NCBI GenBank assembly: GCA_964396185.1
Contig: CAYNEI010000019.1
Location: 1-45,270 of the forward strand
Source: CAYNEI01 sp964396185
GTDB taxonomy: Archaea > Thermoplasmatota > SW-10-69-26
DNA length: 45,270 nt
Reading direction: 5' to 3'
Shown: positions 16,061-23,537 of the stretch, piece by piece
Numbering within the stretch: position 1 is the stretch's first letter
Layout of the letters: each line of letters starts with the position of its first letter
Program-made: the position numbers and the translations under genes
Notes under the pieces: model-generated
Told to the model about the DNA's origin: nothing
Seen by the model: the letters and a program-made list of their open reading frames with translations, nothing else
Databases searched by the model: none

Positions 16061-16666
16061 CTAGCCCCGGCGCTTGGCCAACTCGCCCAGCACATCCTCC
16101 AAGCCCACCCCATGCTTCTTGGCCAAGACGAGCACGTGGTAGACGAGATCCGCGATCTCGTGGGCCAGGCTGTCCTCGCCGGCCCCGCCGGCTCGGTCCA
16201 CGACCTCCTGGGCCTCCTCGAGCACCTTGTCCTCCACCAGGCCCTCCTCGGTGAGCAGCCGGGTGGTCCATGAGCCCTCCGGTAGCTCGGCAGCGCGGCC
16301 TTCGATGACGTGCCAGAGGTCCACGAGCACGGGCTCGGGCACCCCCTCCACGTGGTCGAAGAAGCACGTGGGCTCGCCGGTGTGGCAGGCCGGGCCGGTC
16401 TGGTCGACGAGCGCCAGAAGCGTGTCCTGGTCGCAGTCGACACCGAGGGCCACGAGCTCCTGGGTGTGACCGCTGGTCTCGCCCTTGCGCCAAAGCGCCT
16501 GCCGGCTCCTCGAGTAGTAGTGGACCTGGCCGGTTTCGAGCGTGCGCTCGAGGGCTGCTTCGTTCATGTAGGCCAGCATGAGCACTTGGCCGGTGAGCGC
16601 GTCCTGGGCGATGCACGGCACCAAGCCGTCGCCCTTCTCGAAGTCGATGTCCGGGAGCGCGGGCAC
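16061..16666 (-). CDS. hisIE: Bifunctional phosphoribosyl-AMP cyclohydrolase / phosphoribosyl-ATP pyrophosphatase
   Basis: 201-residue fusion catalysing steps 2 and 3 of histidine synthesis: HisE removes pyrophosphate from PR-ATP and HisI opens the ring of PR-AMP. Residues about 18-110 are HisI, with LMLAYMNEAA, HYYSRSR, KGETSGH, the metal/zinc site DCDQDTLL and ACHTGEPTCF. Residues about 115-201 are HisE, an all-alpha MazG-like domain with EEAQEVVD and HEIADLVYHVLVL. A GTG at 16666 gives the usual HisIE length; there is no suitable ATG, and the open frame upstream overlaps hisF. It is the last gene of the leftward his operon, 37 bases after hisF. Confidence 0.93.
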   Translation of the reverse strand: MPALPDIDFEKGDGLVPCIAQDALTGQVLMLAYMNEAALERTLETGQVHYYSRSRQALWRKGETSGHTQELVALGVDCDQDTLLALVDQTGPACHTGEPTCFFDHVEGVPEPVLVDLWHVIEGRAAELPEGSWTTRLLTEEGLVEDKVLEEAQEVVDRAGGAGEDSLAHEIADLVYHVLVLAKKHGVGLEDVLGELAKRRG

Positions 16667-16703
16667 GGGGGCACAAGCCAGGGGGAGGGTATGAGGGTGG
16701 TGG

Positions 16704-17486
16704 TCAGAGATCCAAGCGCACCGCGACCCCAGCCTGGGCCAGGTGCGCCTTGGCTTGCTGGACGCTGTAGGTGCGGTCGTGGAAGATGCTGGCTGCCAGC
16801 GCGGCATCCGCCTCGCCCTCGACGACGGCCTCGCGCAAGTGGTCCAGGGTCCCAGCGCCGCCACTGGCGATGACAGGCACGTCCACGGCTCGCGCGACAC
16901 GGCGGGTGAGCTCGAGGTCGTAGCCGTCGAGCGTGCCATCGCAGTCCATGCTGGTGAGCAGGATCTCGCCGGCACCCCTTTCGGCGAGCTCCTTGCACCA
17001 GGCGATGGCATCGAGCTGCGTGGGCTTCGAGCCGCCATGGGTGAAGCAGCGCCACCGGGGCTCCCCGTCAGGGCCAGGCTCGATGCGGCGGGCATCGATG
17101 CTGGCCACGATGCACTGGCTGCCGAACTGGGCCGCGCCCTCAGTGACCACCTCAGGCCGGTTGACCGCTGCGGTGTTGATGCTGACCTTGTCGGCACCGG
17201 CGCGCAGGACGCGGTGGATGTCCTCCACCGAGCCGATCCCGCCGCCCACGGTGAGCGGGATGAAGAGCTGCTCGGCGGCTTGGCGTACGACCTCGCGCGT
17301 GGTCTGCCTGCCCTCGGTGCTGGCACTGATGTCGAGGAAGACGACCTCGTCGGCGCCCTCGGCCTCGTAGCGGGCGGCCAGCTCGGCGGGATCTCCGACG
17401 TCGCGCAGGTTCTGGAACTTGACACCCTTGACCACGCGGCCGTCCTTGACGTCCAGGCACGGGATGATGCGCTTGGTCAGCGGCAT
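16704..17486 (-). CDS. hisF: Imidazole glycerol phosphate synthase cyclase subunit
   Basis: 260-residue (beta/alpha)8 barrel that, with the glutaminase HisH, converts PRFAR and ammonia to imidazole glycerol phosphate and AICAR. KRIIPCLDVKDGRVVKG carries catalytic D12, and D131 in VASIDARR is the second catalytic acid. Two half-barrel phosphate-binding sites are visible as TVGGGIGS and IASGGAGT. The ATG at 17486 gives the family length; frames upstream run through a repeat. It is separated from hisB by a 241-base gap filled by an inverted repeat, whereas hisH lies four genes upstream in the same operon. Confidence 0.95.
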   Translation of the reverse strand: MPLTKRIIPCLDVKDGRVVKGVKFQNLRDVGDPAELAARYEAEGADEVVFLDISASTEGRQTTREVVRQAAEQLFIPLTVGGGIGSVEDIHRVLRAGADKVSINTAAVNRPEVVTEGAAQFGSQCIVASIDARRIEPGPDGEPRWRCFTHGGSKPTQLDAIAWCKELAERGAGEILLTSMDCDGTLDGYDLELTRRVARAVDVPVIASGGAGTLDHLREAVVEGEADAALAASIFHDRTYSVQQAKAHLAQAGVAVRLDL

Positions 17487-17517
17487 GGGCACCACCGATC
17501 CAACAACAACGACCTGG

Positions 17518-17713
17518 ACCACGAAGGGCACGAAGGAGACACCAAGGGCACGAAGGGGACAGGGGGCGCGGCGGGTGCAGAGGGGACAGAGGGTACGGGG
17601 GGCGCCGAAGGAACAGGAGCATCCAGGGACCGCTGGGCGCGTCCTCGAACCTCTCCCCCTCTGGAGGTCCTTGGTGTCCTTCGTGGCCCCTTCGTGCCCT
17701 TGGTGATCGAGGT
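17518..17713. repeat. Long imperfect inverted repeat, family copy 2, between hisB and hisF
   Basis: Left part 17518-17560 contains CACGAAGGGCACGAAGGAG, ACACCAAGG and CACGAAGGGGAC. Right part 17664-17713 contains the reverse complements, including CCTTGGTGTCCTTCGTG and CCCCTTCGTGCCCTTGGT. The middle is G-rich. It is the only sizeable gap in the his operon; no convincing TATA element is seen in it, so hisF and hisIE are probably read through unless the hairpin attenuates transcription. Confidence 0.8.
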
Positions 17714-17727
17714 AACGGTCACCCCGC

Positions 17728-18300
17728 TCACTCCTTGACGTGGCCCTTGGTCGACTCCAGCCGATCGCTGGGCTCCAGCGCGGTGGCCAGGCAGCGGCCG
17801 GTGGCCTTGAGGGTGGCCTCGACGATGTGGTGGGGGTCGTGTCCGCGAAGCACGCGCACGTGGAGGGTGAACTTTGCCTCGAAGGCCAGCGAGCGCAGGG
17901 CGTGGTCCCACAGGTGGCTGGCCTCGGCGAGATCGCTGGCGTAGAACGGGCGGCCACCTGCGTCGAGCACGACTTGGACCAGTGCCTCGTCCATGGCGAT
18001 GGTCTCCTGGGCGAAGCGCACGATGGGCGCGTTGGCGGCGTGCTCGCCGAGAGCCGTTCCGAGCGCGATGCCCGTGTCCTCGACCACGTGATGGGCCAGG
18101 TCCCCTCCGGCCTCCAGGGTGCCGCCCAGGCGTGCGTAAGCCAGCAGGGTGTGGTAGAGGTGGGTGGCCATGGCGGGCTCGATGCCCTCGTCCATGCCGC
18201 CGTGGCTCTCCCAGGCGATGTCCACCTGGGGCTCGGTGCCCGTGGCCAGGTCCAGTCGGATGGTCGTCTCGCGCGTCTCTCGGTCGTGTTGGAGCTTCAA
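17728..18300 (-). CDS. hisB: Imidazoleglycerol-phosphate dehydratase
   Basis: 190-residue Mn2+-dependent enzyme that dehydrates imidazole glycerol phosphate to imidazole acetol phosphate, monofunctional as in archaea. Metal ligands are present as H in LYHTLL, HHVVED, H in FTLHVRVL and GHDPHHIVEA. The segment before the first HH is shorter than usual: GGDLAHHVVED lacks about three residues and the extra H-x-D of many homologues. Translation appears to start at a TTG (18300) that shares bases with the hisA stop (TTGA), the same 4-base overlap style used by ATGA or GTGA elsewhere in this operon. No ATG or GTG nearby would preserve the RETRETTI N-terminus. Confidence 0.93.
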   Translation of the reverse strand: MKLQHDRETRETTIRLDLATGTEPQVDIAWESHGGMDEGIEPAMATHLYHTLLAYARLGGTLEAGGDLAHHVVEDTGIALGTALGEHAANAPIVRFAQETIAMDEALVQVVLDAGGRPFYASDLAEASHLWDHALRSLAFEAKFTLHVRVLRGHDPHHIVEATLKATGRCLATALEPSDRLESTKGHVKE

Positions 18301-19010
18301 TCTGCCACCTCCAGGGCGTCCTCGAAGTCGAGCTCGCCGGTGTAGAGGGCTGTGCCGATCACGCAGCCCCAGGCGCCGGCATCGCGCACCTGCTCGATAT
18401 GCTCGACGGTGGAGATCCCACCACTGACGATCAGCGGCACGTCGAGCTCCTTGGCTGCCTTGCGCGTGGTCTCGATGGCAGGCCCGGCCAGCTTGCCCTC
18501 CCGGTCGATATCGGTGAAGAGCACGCCACCCAGGTCGTAGCCCTTGAGCCGGAAGAGGCCCTCCTCGAGGGTGAGCTTGGTGCGCTCGGTCCAGCCCTTG
18601 ACCGCGATGGTGCCCTTGCTGAGCTCGAGCGCGACGATGACGCGGCCGGGGAACTCCTCGGTGACGTGGTCGAGCCACAGGGTGTCGGTCCAGGCGCGCG
18701 TGGCCACGACCACGCTGGCGTCGTCGTGGGGTTCTAGGATCTTGCGGATGTGGCGCAGGCCTCGCAGCCCGCCCCCGACTTGCACGGGCACGGGGCTCTC
18801 GGTGAGCAGCTCGTCCACGAGCCCGTTGTTCTCACCTCGGTCCAGCACCCGGCTGAGATCGATGACGTGGATGCGCTCAGCACCTGCATCCCACCAGCGC
18901 TGCGCCTCGGCGATGGGGTCGTCGCTCTCGAAGAGGCGACGGTTCGGGTCTCCGCCGAGCAGTTGCACGGCTTTCCCGTCGAGCAGGTCGATGGCTGGGA
19001 TGATCTTCAT
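18297..19010 (-). CDS. hisA: ProFAR isomerase
   Basis: 237-residue (beta/alpha)8 barrel that performs the Amadori rearrangement of ProFAR to PRFAR. MKIIPAIDLLDGKAVQL gives catalytic D8. Phosphate loops appear as QVGGGLRG and IVSGGIST. At the second catalytic position, where VSLD or VGLD is usual, the sequence is VALELSKG, so the Asp appears to be replaced by E129, while the following KGW motif is intact. The ATG at 19010 overlaps the hisH stop by 4 bases (ATGA), implying coupled translation. Confidence 0.93.
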   Translation of the reverse strand: MKIIPAIDLLDGKAVQLLGGDPNRRLFESDDPIAEAQRWWDAGAERIHVIDLSRVLDRGENNGLVDELLTESPVPVQVGGGLRGLRHIRKILEPHDDASVVVATRAWTDTLWLDHVTEEFPGRVIVALELSKGTIAVKGWTERTKLTLEEGLFRLKGYDLGGVLFTDIDREGKLAGPAIETTRKAAKELDVPLIVSGGISTVEHIEQVRDAGAWGCVIGTALYTGELDFEDALEVAD

Positions 19011-19606
19011 GAGGATGCCTCCACGAGCTGGGTGAACGCGTCGAGCACGATGCGACCCGCGCCGGACGATTTCTCTGGGTGGAACTGGGTGGCCAGCAGG
19101 TTCCCGTCGTGCAGGATGGCAGGGAAGGGCTGGCCATACGTGGTGGTGGCCACGGTGGTGGGGTTGTCGGGCACGACGAAGCTGTGCACGTAGTAGACGT
19201 GGCGTCCGTCGATGGCGGCCAGGGGGCCCTGGCTTGGTCCCTCGACCGTGTTCCAACCGATGTGTGGGATGCGTGGGGCGGCCAGGCGCTCGACCTCGCC
19301 CTCGATCAGGCCCAGCCCGATGCCGTCACCCTCCACGCTGCCTTCGCACAAGAGCTGCATGCCCAGGCACACGCCCAGGGTGGGCAGGCCGTCCCGGATG
19401 GCTTGCGCGAGCTCCTCGCGCACGGGTGCGATGGCCTCGGCGGCCGGCGCGAAAGCACCCACGCCAGGGAGCACGAGCCCGTCTGCCTCGCCGGGGCCGT
19501 CGGCGGCGGGTGCCATCTCGACGTCAAGGCCAGCGCGCTCCAGGGCCTTCTGGAGGCTGTGCATGTTGCCGACACCGTAGTCGAGCAGGCGCACGGTGGC
19601 CGTCAC
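19007..19606 (-). CDS. hisH: Imidazole glycerol phosphate synthase glutaminase subunit
   Basis: 199-residue class I glutamine amidotransferase that releases ammonia for HisF. The nucleophile is C80 in GVCLGMQLL and the other triad residues are H176 and E178 in QFHPEKS. The N-terminal LLDYGVGNMHSLQKAL and the oxyanion region LPGVGAF are also typical. The gene starts at a GTG overlapping the hisC stop (GTGA) and ends overlapping the hisA ATG, so it is tightly coupled on both sides even though its partner hisF is further downstream. Confidence 0.95.
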   Translation of the reverse strand: MTATVRLLDYGVGNMHSLQKALERAGLDVEMAPAADGPGEADGLVLPGVGAFAPAAEAIAPVREELAQAIRDGLPTLGVCLGMQLLCEGSVEGDGIGLGLIEGEVERLAAPRIPHIGWNTVEGPSQGPLAAIDGRHVYYVHSFVVPDNPTTVATTTYGQPFPAILHDGNLLATQFHPEKSSGAGRIVLDAFTQLVEASS

Positions 19607-20649
19607 GGGCCTCCCTCCTCCAGCACGGCCTCCAGGGCCCCCAGGAACCGGTCGTTGATCTCCGGGGGACCGATGGTGGTGCGGATGCAGGCCTCAAGCG
19701 CCTCCTCGTTGAAGTCGCGCACGAGCACGCCGTGGCCGGCCAGCGCGTTGGCCAGGGTCGTGCTGGGCCAGGGGGTCTCCATGAGCACGAAGTTGGCCTC
19801 GCTGGGGAACGGGGAGAGGCCGAGCTCGTCGACGCGCGCGATCACGCGCTCGCGTTCGCTCTGCACCGTCTCCACGAGGTTGGCTACGTGGTCCGGGTGG
19901 TCGAGCGCGGCCAGCGCGATGGCCTCGGTGAGCTTAGGCACGCGGAAGGGGCCGCGGGCCTTGTGGATCTTGCTGGCCAGCTCTGGCTCGAGCATGGCGT
20001 AGCCGAACCGGATGCCGGCCAGGCCAGCATCCTTGCTGAACGAGCGGAGCACGATGACATCACCGCGGTCAGCCAGGTGCTGGGCGCTGGGCGCGTCGGT
20101 GAAGCTGATGTAGGCCTCGTCGACCACGAGCAACCCGCCGAAGGCGTCGGCCACGGCTTCGACGTCCTCGATGGGGAAGGCGTTGCCCGTGGGGTTGTTC
20201 GGGCGGCACAGGAAGCCGACGCGAGCCTGCGAGGCGCCGAAGGCCTCGGTGTCCAGCTGGAAGCCGTCGACGAGAGGGATCGCCAAGGGCTCACAGGCGT
20301 TGCAGCGCGCCCACAGGGGGATCATGCTGAACGAGGGCGGGTGGTAGGCGACCCCGCTGCCCGGATCGGTGAACGTCCGGATGATGAGATCGATGAGATC
20401 GCTGGAGCCGTTGCCCGTCACGATGGCCTCGGGCATGGTTCCGTGGTGTTCGGCCAGCCGCGCGCGCAGCTCGTCGCTGTAGCCGGAGGGGTAGCCGCGG
20501 ACGTCCTCGGCCTGGATGCTGCTCAGGGCGTGCTGGATGGCTGGGTGGGGTGGGAAGAGGTTCGCGTTGTCTGAGAGGTTCAGGCCCTCTTGTTCCACGG
20601 GCAGGTAGGCTTGCACCTCCTGGATGCTCTTGCGTTCCTCGACGCTCAC
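19603..20649 (-). CDS. hisC: Histidinol-phosphate aminotransferase
   Basis: 348-residue PLP enzyme converting imidazole acetol phosphate and glutamate to histidinol phosphate and 2-oxoglutarate. LSDNANLFPPHPA is the HisC N-terminal substrate motif (family L-x-x-N-E-N-P), here with NAN in place of NEN. CRPNNPTGN (148-156), VVDEAY (175-180) and K206 in RSFSKDAGLAGIRFGY bind the cofactor. It begins with GTG overlapping the hisD stop (GTGA); longer frames upstream are antisense or out of phase with hisD. This is the third aminotransferase of the window and the only one with an assignable pathway. Confidence 0.95.
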   Translation of the reverse strand: MSVEERKSIQEVQAYLPVEQEGLNLSDNANLFPPHPAIQHALSSIQAEDVRGYPSGYSDELRARLAEHHGTMPEAIVTGNGSSDLIDLIIRTFTDPGSGVAYHPPSFSMIPLWARCNACEPLAIPLVDGFQLDTEAFGASQARVGFLCRPNNPTGNAFPIEDVEAVADAFGGLLVVDEAYISFTDAPSAQHLADRGDVIVLRSFSKDAGLAGIRFGYAMLEPELASKIHKARGPFRVPKLTEAIALAALDHPDHVANLVETVQSERERVIARVDELGLSPFPSEANFVLMETPWPSTTLANALAGHGVLVRDFNEEALEACIRTTIGPPEINDRFLGALEAVLEEGGP

Positions 20650-21944
20650 TGATCCCCCTCCTGGTGCTCGATGGCTCGCGCGTGGGCTTCCAGCCCCTCG
20701 AGCCGGGCGAGCTGGGCGCCGGCTTGGAGGAGCGGCTCGGCCACGTCGTCGAGCAGGGCGATGTGCACGCGCTTCGTGAAGGTGTCGACATCGATGCCGC
20801 TGAACGCGCGGGCCGCACCCCCGGTGGGGAGCACGTGGCTTGGACCCGCGATGTAGTCGGTGATGGCCACACGAGCGCGCGAGCCCGCGACGATGCAGGC
20901 TGGACCCGTGAGCGTGGCCGCGATGGCCGGGGAGTCGGTGTGGAGGAGCACGCAGTGCTCTGGGGCCAGCTCGTCCAGCAACCCCGTGGCCTCGTCCACG
21001 TCGTCCACCGTGAGCACGGCACCCTGGTTGGCCAGGGCCGCCTGGATGATCTCGCGGCGGGGCAGCGTGGGGAGCAGCTCGTCGAGTGCGTCGAGCACGG
21101 CGGCCTCGGTCCCGTCGCCCAGGCACAGCGCCACGACCAGGCTAGCCGGGTCGTGCTCGGCCTGGGCGGCCAGCTCGAGCGCGGCGGTGGCAGGATCGGC
21201 TTCGGGTCCTACGAGCACGGCCACCTCGCTGGGTCCGGCGGGGCTGTCGATGCGCACCTGGCCGGCGATGTGCTGCTTGGCCGCTTGCACGTGAGCGTTG
21301 CCGGGCCCGACCACGCCGTCGCACGGGGGGATGCTCTCGGTGCCCAGCGCCAGGGCCAGGATCGCCTGGGCCCCGCCCAGGGGGACCACGTGGTCGACGC
21401 CGAGGAGCTGGCAGGTGGCCAGCACCAGGGGGTGCGGGAGCCCGTTCGGCCCTGGGGGGCTGGCGACCACGATGTCCTCCACGCCAGCACGCTGGGCTGG
21501 CAGCACGGTCATGGCCACGGTGCTCGGGTAGGCCGCGCGCCCGCCGGGGACGTAGATGCCCACCCGCTTGAGAGCCACCCTCCGCTCGCGGGCCTGCACA
21601 CCGTTGGCCTGGAAGTTGGCCTCCGGCGTGCCGGCTTGGGCGTCGTGGTAGCCGCGGATCTGCGCGCACGCGCGCTCCATGGCGTCCACGAACCCGGCGG
21701 GCGCCTCGTCCAGGGCGCTCTCGAATGCCTCTGGTGGCACGCGCAGCTGCTCAAGCTTGACGTCGTCGAAGCGCTCGGTGTACGCGATCAGCGCCTCGTC
21801 GCCCTCGGCCTGGATCCGATCAGCCATCTCTGCCACTTGGGCCTGGATCTCGGCCGATACGGTCCCCTCGCGTTCCACCAGGGCGCTCCAGTCGGTGACG
21901 TCGAGCGCGTCGAGCGGGCCGGTCCAACGAACGTCCGGGGTCAT
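20646..21944 (-). CDS. hisD: Histidinol dehydrogenase
   Basis: 432-residue Zn2+ enzyme performing the last two steps, the NAD-dependent oxidation of histidinol to histidine. Family landmarks are RVGIYVPGGRAAYPSTV, the GPGNAHVQAAK strand, IDSPAGPSEV followed by LAAQAEHDP with the zinc-binding Gln/His pair, and LAPEHCVLL with the catalytic Glu-His. TDYIAGPSHVLPTGG replaces the more usual D-Y-x-x-G-P-N-H-V-L-P-T-G-G, with Ser for Asn. The length is normal. It starts at an ATG overlapping the hisG stop by 4 bases. Confidence 0.96.
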   Translation of the reverse strand: MTPDVRWTGPLDALDVTDWSALVEREGTVSAEIQAQVAEMADRIQAEGDEALIAYTERFDDVKLEQLRVPPEAFESALDEAPAGFVDAMERACAQIRGYHDAQAGTPEANFQANGVQARERRVALKRVGIYVPGGRAAYPSTVAMTVLPAQRAGVEDIVVASPPGPNGLPHPLVLATCQLLGVDHVVPLGGAQAILALALGTESIPPCDGVVGPGNAHVQAAKQHIAGQVRIDSPAGPSEVAVLVGPEADPATAALELAAQAEHDPASLVVALCLGDGTEAAVLDALDELLPTLPRREIIQAALANQGAVLTVDDVDEATGLLDELAPEHCVLLHTDSPAIAATLTGPACIVAGSRARVAITDYIAGPSHVLPTGGAARAFSGIDVDTFTKRVHIALLDDVAEPLLQAGAQLARLEGLEAHARAIEHQEGDQ

Positions 21945-22807
21945 GGCACGAGCCTCTCGATGGGCGTGACGAGGATGCCGGTGGCGCCCAGGCTCTTGAG
22001 CGCGCGCACGAGGGCGAAGACGTCGCCCTCGGGCACGACGCTGTGGACGGCCACCATCTCGTCGCGGTCGAGCAGGTCGAGCACCGTGGGCGCGCTGATG
22101 CCGGGGAGCATCTCGCGCACGTTGTCCACCTCGCTTCTGGGGATGTTGGCCATGAGGTAGCGGCTGCCCTTGGCGGCCAGCACGCTCTCCATGACCCAGG
22201 CGAGCTCGTTGAGCCTGCCCCCAATCAGGTCGTCTTCCATGCTGGTCCGGTTGGCGACGAGCACGGCCTCGCTGGCCAGGATCGTCTCCACCGGGGCTAG
22301 GTTGTTGACCTTCATGGTCGAGCCCGTGCTGACCAGGTCGGTGACGACGTCAGCCACGCCCAGGTGCGGCGTGATCTCGGTGGCCCCGCTGACCGGGACG
22401 ATGTCCACCTGCTTGCCGTGCTTCTCGAAGAAGGCGCGGGTGAGATGGGGGAAGCTGGTGGCCACGGTGAGGGCGTCGTCGAGCTTGTCTACGCCCTGGT
22501 AGTCCCAGGCCTCCGGGATGGCCAGCATGAGCTTGCACTTGCCGAAGCCGAGGCCCAAGAGCTCCTCGAGGTCCACGGCGGCCTCCTGGACCTGGTCCCG
22601 GCCGGTGATGCCGCCGTCGGCCACGCCGTCGGCCACGAACTCGGGGATGTCGTCGGCCCGGGCGAAGAGGACCTGGAGGTTGCCCTCGTCGCTCGTGGCC
22701 ATCAACTTGCGCTCGTGGTCGAAGTCGAGATGGAAGCCTGCCTGCTCGAGCAACCGGGTGGATGGTTCGGAGAGGCGGCCCTTCGACGGGAGCGCGAGCT
22801 TGAGCAT
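21941..22807 (-). CDS. hisG: ATP phosphoribosyltransferase, long form
   Basis: 288-residue enzyme committing ATP and PRPP to histidine synthesis, the feedback-regulated first step. Residues 1-210 are the catalytic part: LALPSKGRL, DGGITGRDQV and the PRPP-binding DLVSTGSTMKVNNL. Residues about 212-288 are the ACT-like C-terminal regulatory domain of the long form, expected to bind histidine. The ATG at 22807 is preferred because GGAGG stands 7 bases upstream and a TATA box (22846-22853) would overlap the alternative ATG at 22846. It is the first gene of the his operon, so the order is set by pathway entry. Confidence 0.95.
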   Translation of the reverse strand: MLKLALPSKGRLSEPSTRLLEQAGFHLDFDHERKLMATSDEGNLQVLFARADDIPEFVADGVADGGITGRDQVQEAAVDLEELLGLGFGKCKLMLAIPEAWDYQGVDKLDDALTVATSFPHLTRAFFEKHGKQVDIVPVSGATEITPHLGVADVVTDLVSTGSTMKVNNLAPVETILASEAVLVANRTSMEDDLIGGRLNELAWVMESVLAAKGSRYLMANIPRSEVDNVREMLPGISAPTVLDLLDRDEMVAVHSVVPEGDVFALVRALKSLGATGILVTPIERLVP

Positions 22808-22845
22808 CTTGCGTCCTCCAGGTGGTCGAGCCACCGCGGCCACCA

Positions 22846-22853
22846 TTTAAAGG
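22846..22853 (-). promoter_or_regulatory. TATA box of the histidine operon
   Basis: Minus-strand CTTTAAAT predicts initiation near 22823, giving a leader of about 16 bases that contains CCTGGAGGACG before the hisG ATG. No attenuator-like histidine-codon leader peptide is visible. Confidence 0.65.
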
Positions 22854-22943
22854 CGTTCCTGTGAAGACAGCAAGGTAACCGGCCCTGCGCGCCAGTGGAC
22901 AGGGGCCGGCGGGGTCAGCAGTCGCGACACCGCGGTCGTTCGC

Positions 22944-23537
22944 TCAGGCGGGCTCGGTCTCCTGGTTCCCGCGGCCCCGGGTCCAGAGGTAGATCACGGC
23001 CACGGCGATCAGCGAGAGGATGAGCGCGGGGATCTGGTTGGCATCCAGCCAGGCGATGACCTGCTCGCCGTAGCGGGCTGCGAGCAGGGCCTCGGGGATG
23101 AAGCGGGCAGCCCGCCCGATGGTGGCTGCGATGACGAAGGGCCAGAAGCGCAAGCCGAGCAGTCCAGAGCTCACGGTGAAGATCTTGAACGGGATGGGCG
23201 AGAAGGCGGCAAGCACCACGATCCACTCGCCGTGGTCGCGGTACCAGCCCTCCACTTGCCTAAGGCGAGGGCCATCGAAGCGCTCGTGGACCCATGGGGA
23301 GAAGCGCATGCCGATCCAGTAGCCGATGACAGCCCCAACGATGCTGGCCACCGTGGTCACGATGCCCAAGAAGAGGGCGTACGGCATGCTCTGGCCCGCG
23401 GCCAGGATGGGCAGCAACGCATCAGGGGGGATGGGGCTGAAGATGGCCTCGGTGACGGCCAGCAGGATGAGCCCGGGCACGCCCCAGGGCTCGAAGGTCG
23501 CCTGGGCCCACTCGTAGAGCCCGGTCACGACTCCCAT
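22944..23537 (-). CDS. VTT-domain (YqaA/DedA-like) membrane protein
   Basis: 197-residue membrane protein of the VTT/SNARE-associated superfamily, a group implicated in lipid or phosphonate-type flipping and membrane homeostasis. About five membrane segments are visible; SPIPPDALLPILA near residue 34 and AFSPIPFKIFTVSSGLLGL near residue 110 are the paired re-entrant motifs typical of the YqaA subgroup. The start codon lies inside the last 13 bases of the dihydroorotase gene, so translation is probably coupled and the two genes form one transcript. A functional link to pyrimidine synthesis is not evident. Confidence 0.88.
   Translation of the reverse strand: MGVVTGLYEWAQATFEPWGVPGLILLAVTEAIFSPIPPDALLPILAAGQSMPYALFLGIVTTVASIVGAVIGYWIGMRFSPWVHERFDGPRLRQVEGWYRDHGEWIVVLAAFSPIPFKIFTVSSGLLGLRFWPFVIAATIGRAARFIPEALLAARYGEQVIAWLDANQIPALILSLIAVAVIYLWTRGRGNQETEPA

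Noticed and set aside
15987..16064. A 25-codon ORF (GTG, VVERFFKQKGTKDASRHRG ...) convergent with hisIE
   Set aside because: It has no ribosome site, no TATA element at the right distance, and ends by overlapping the hisIE stop; it is likely chance.
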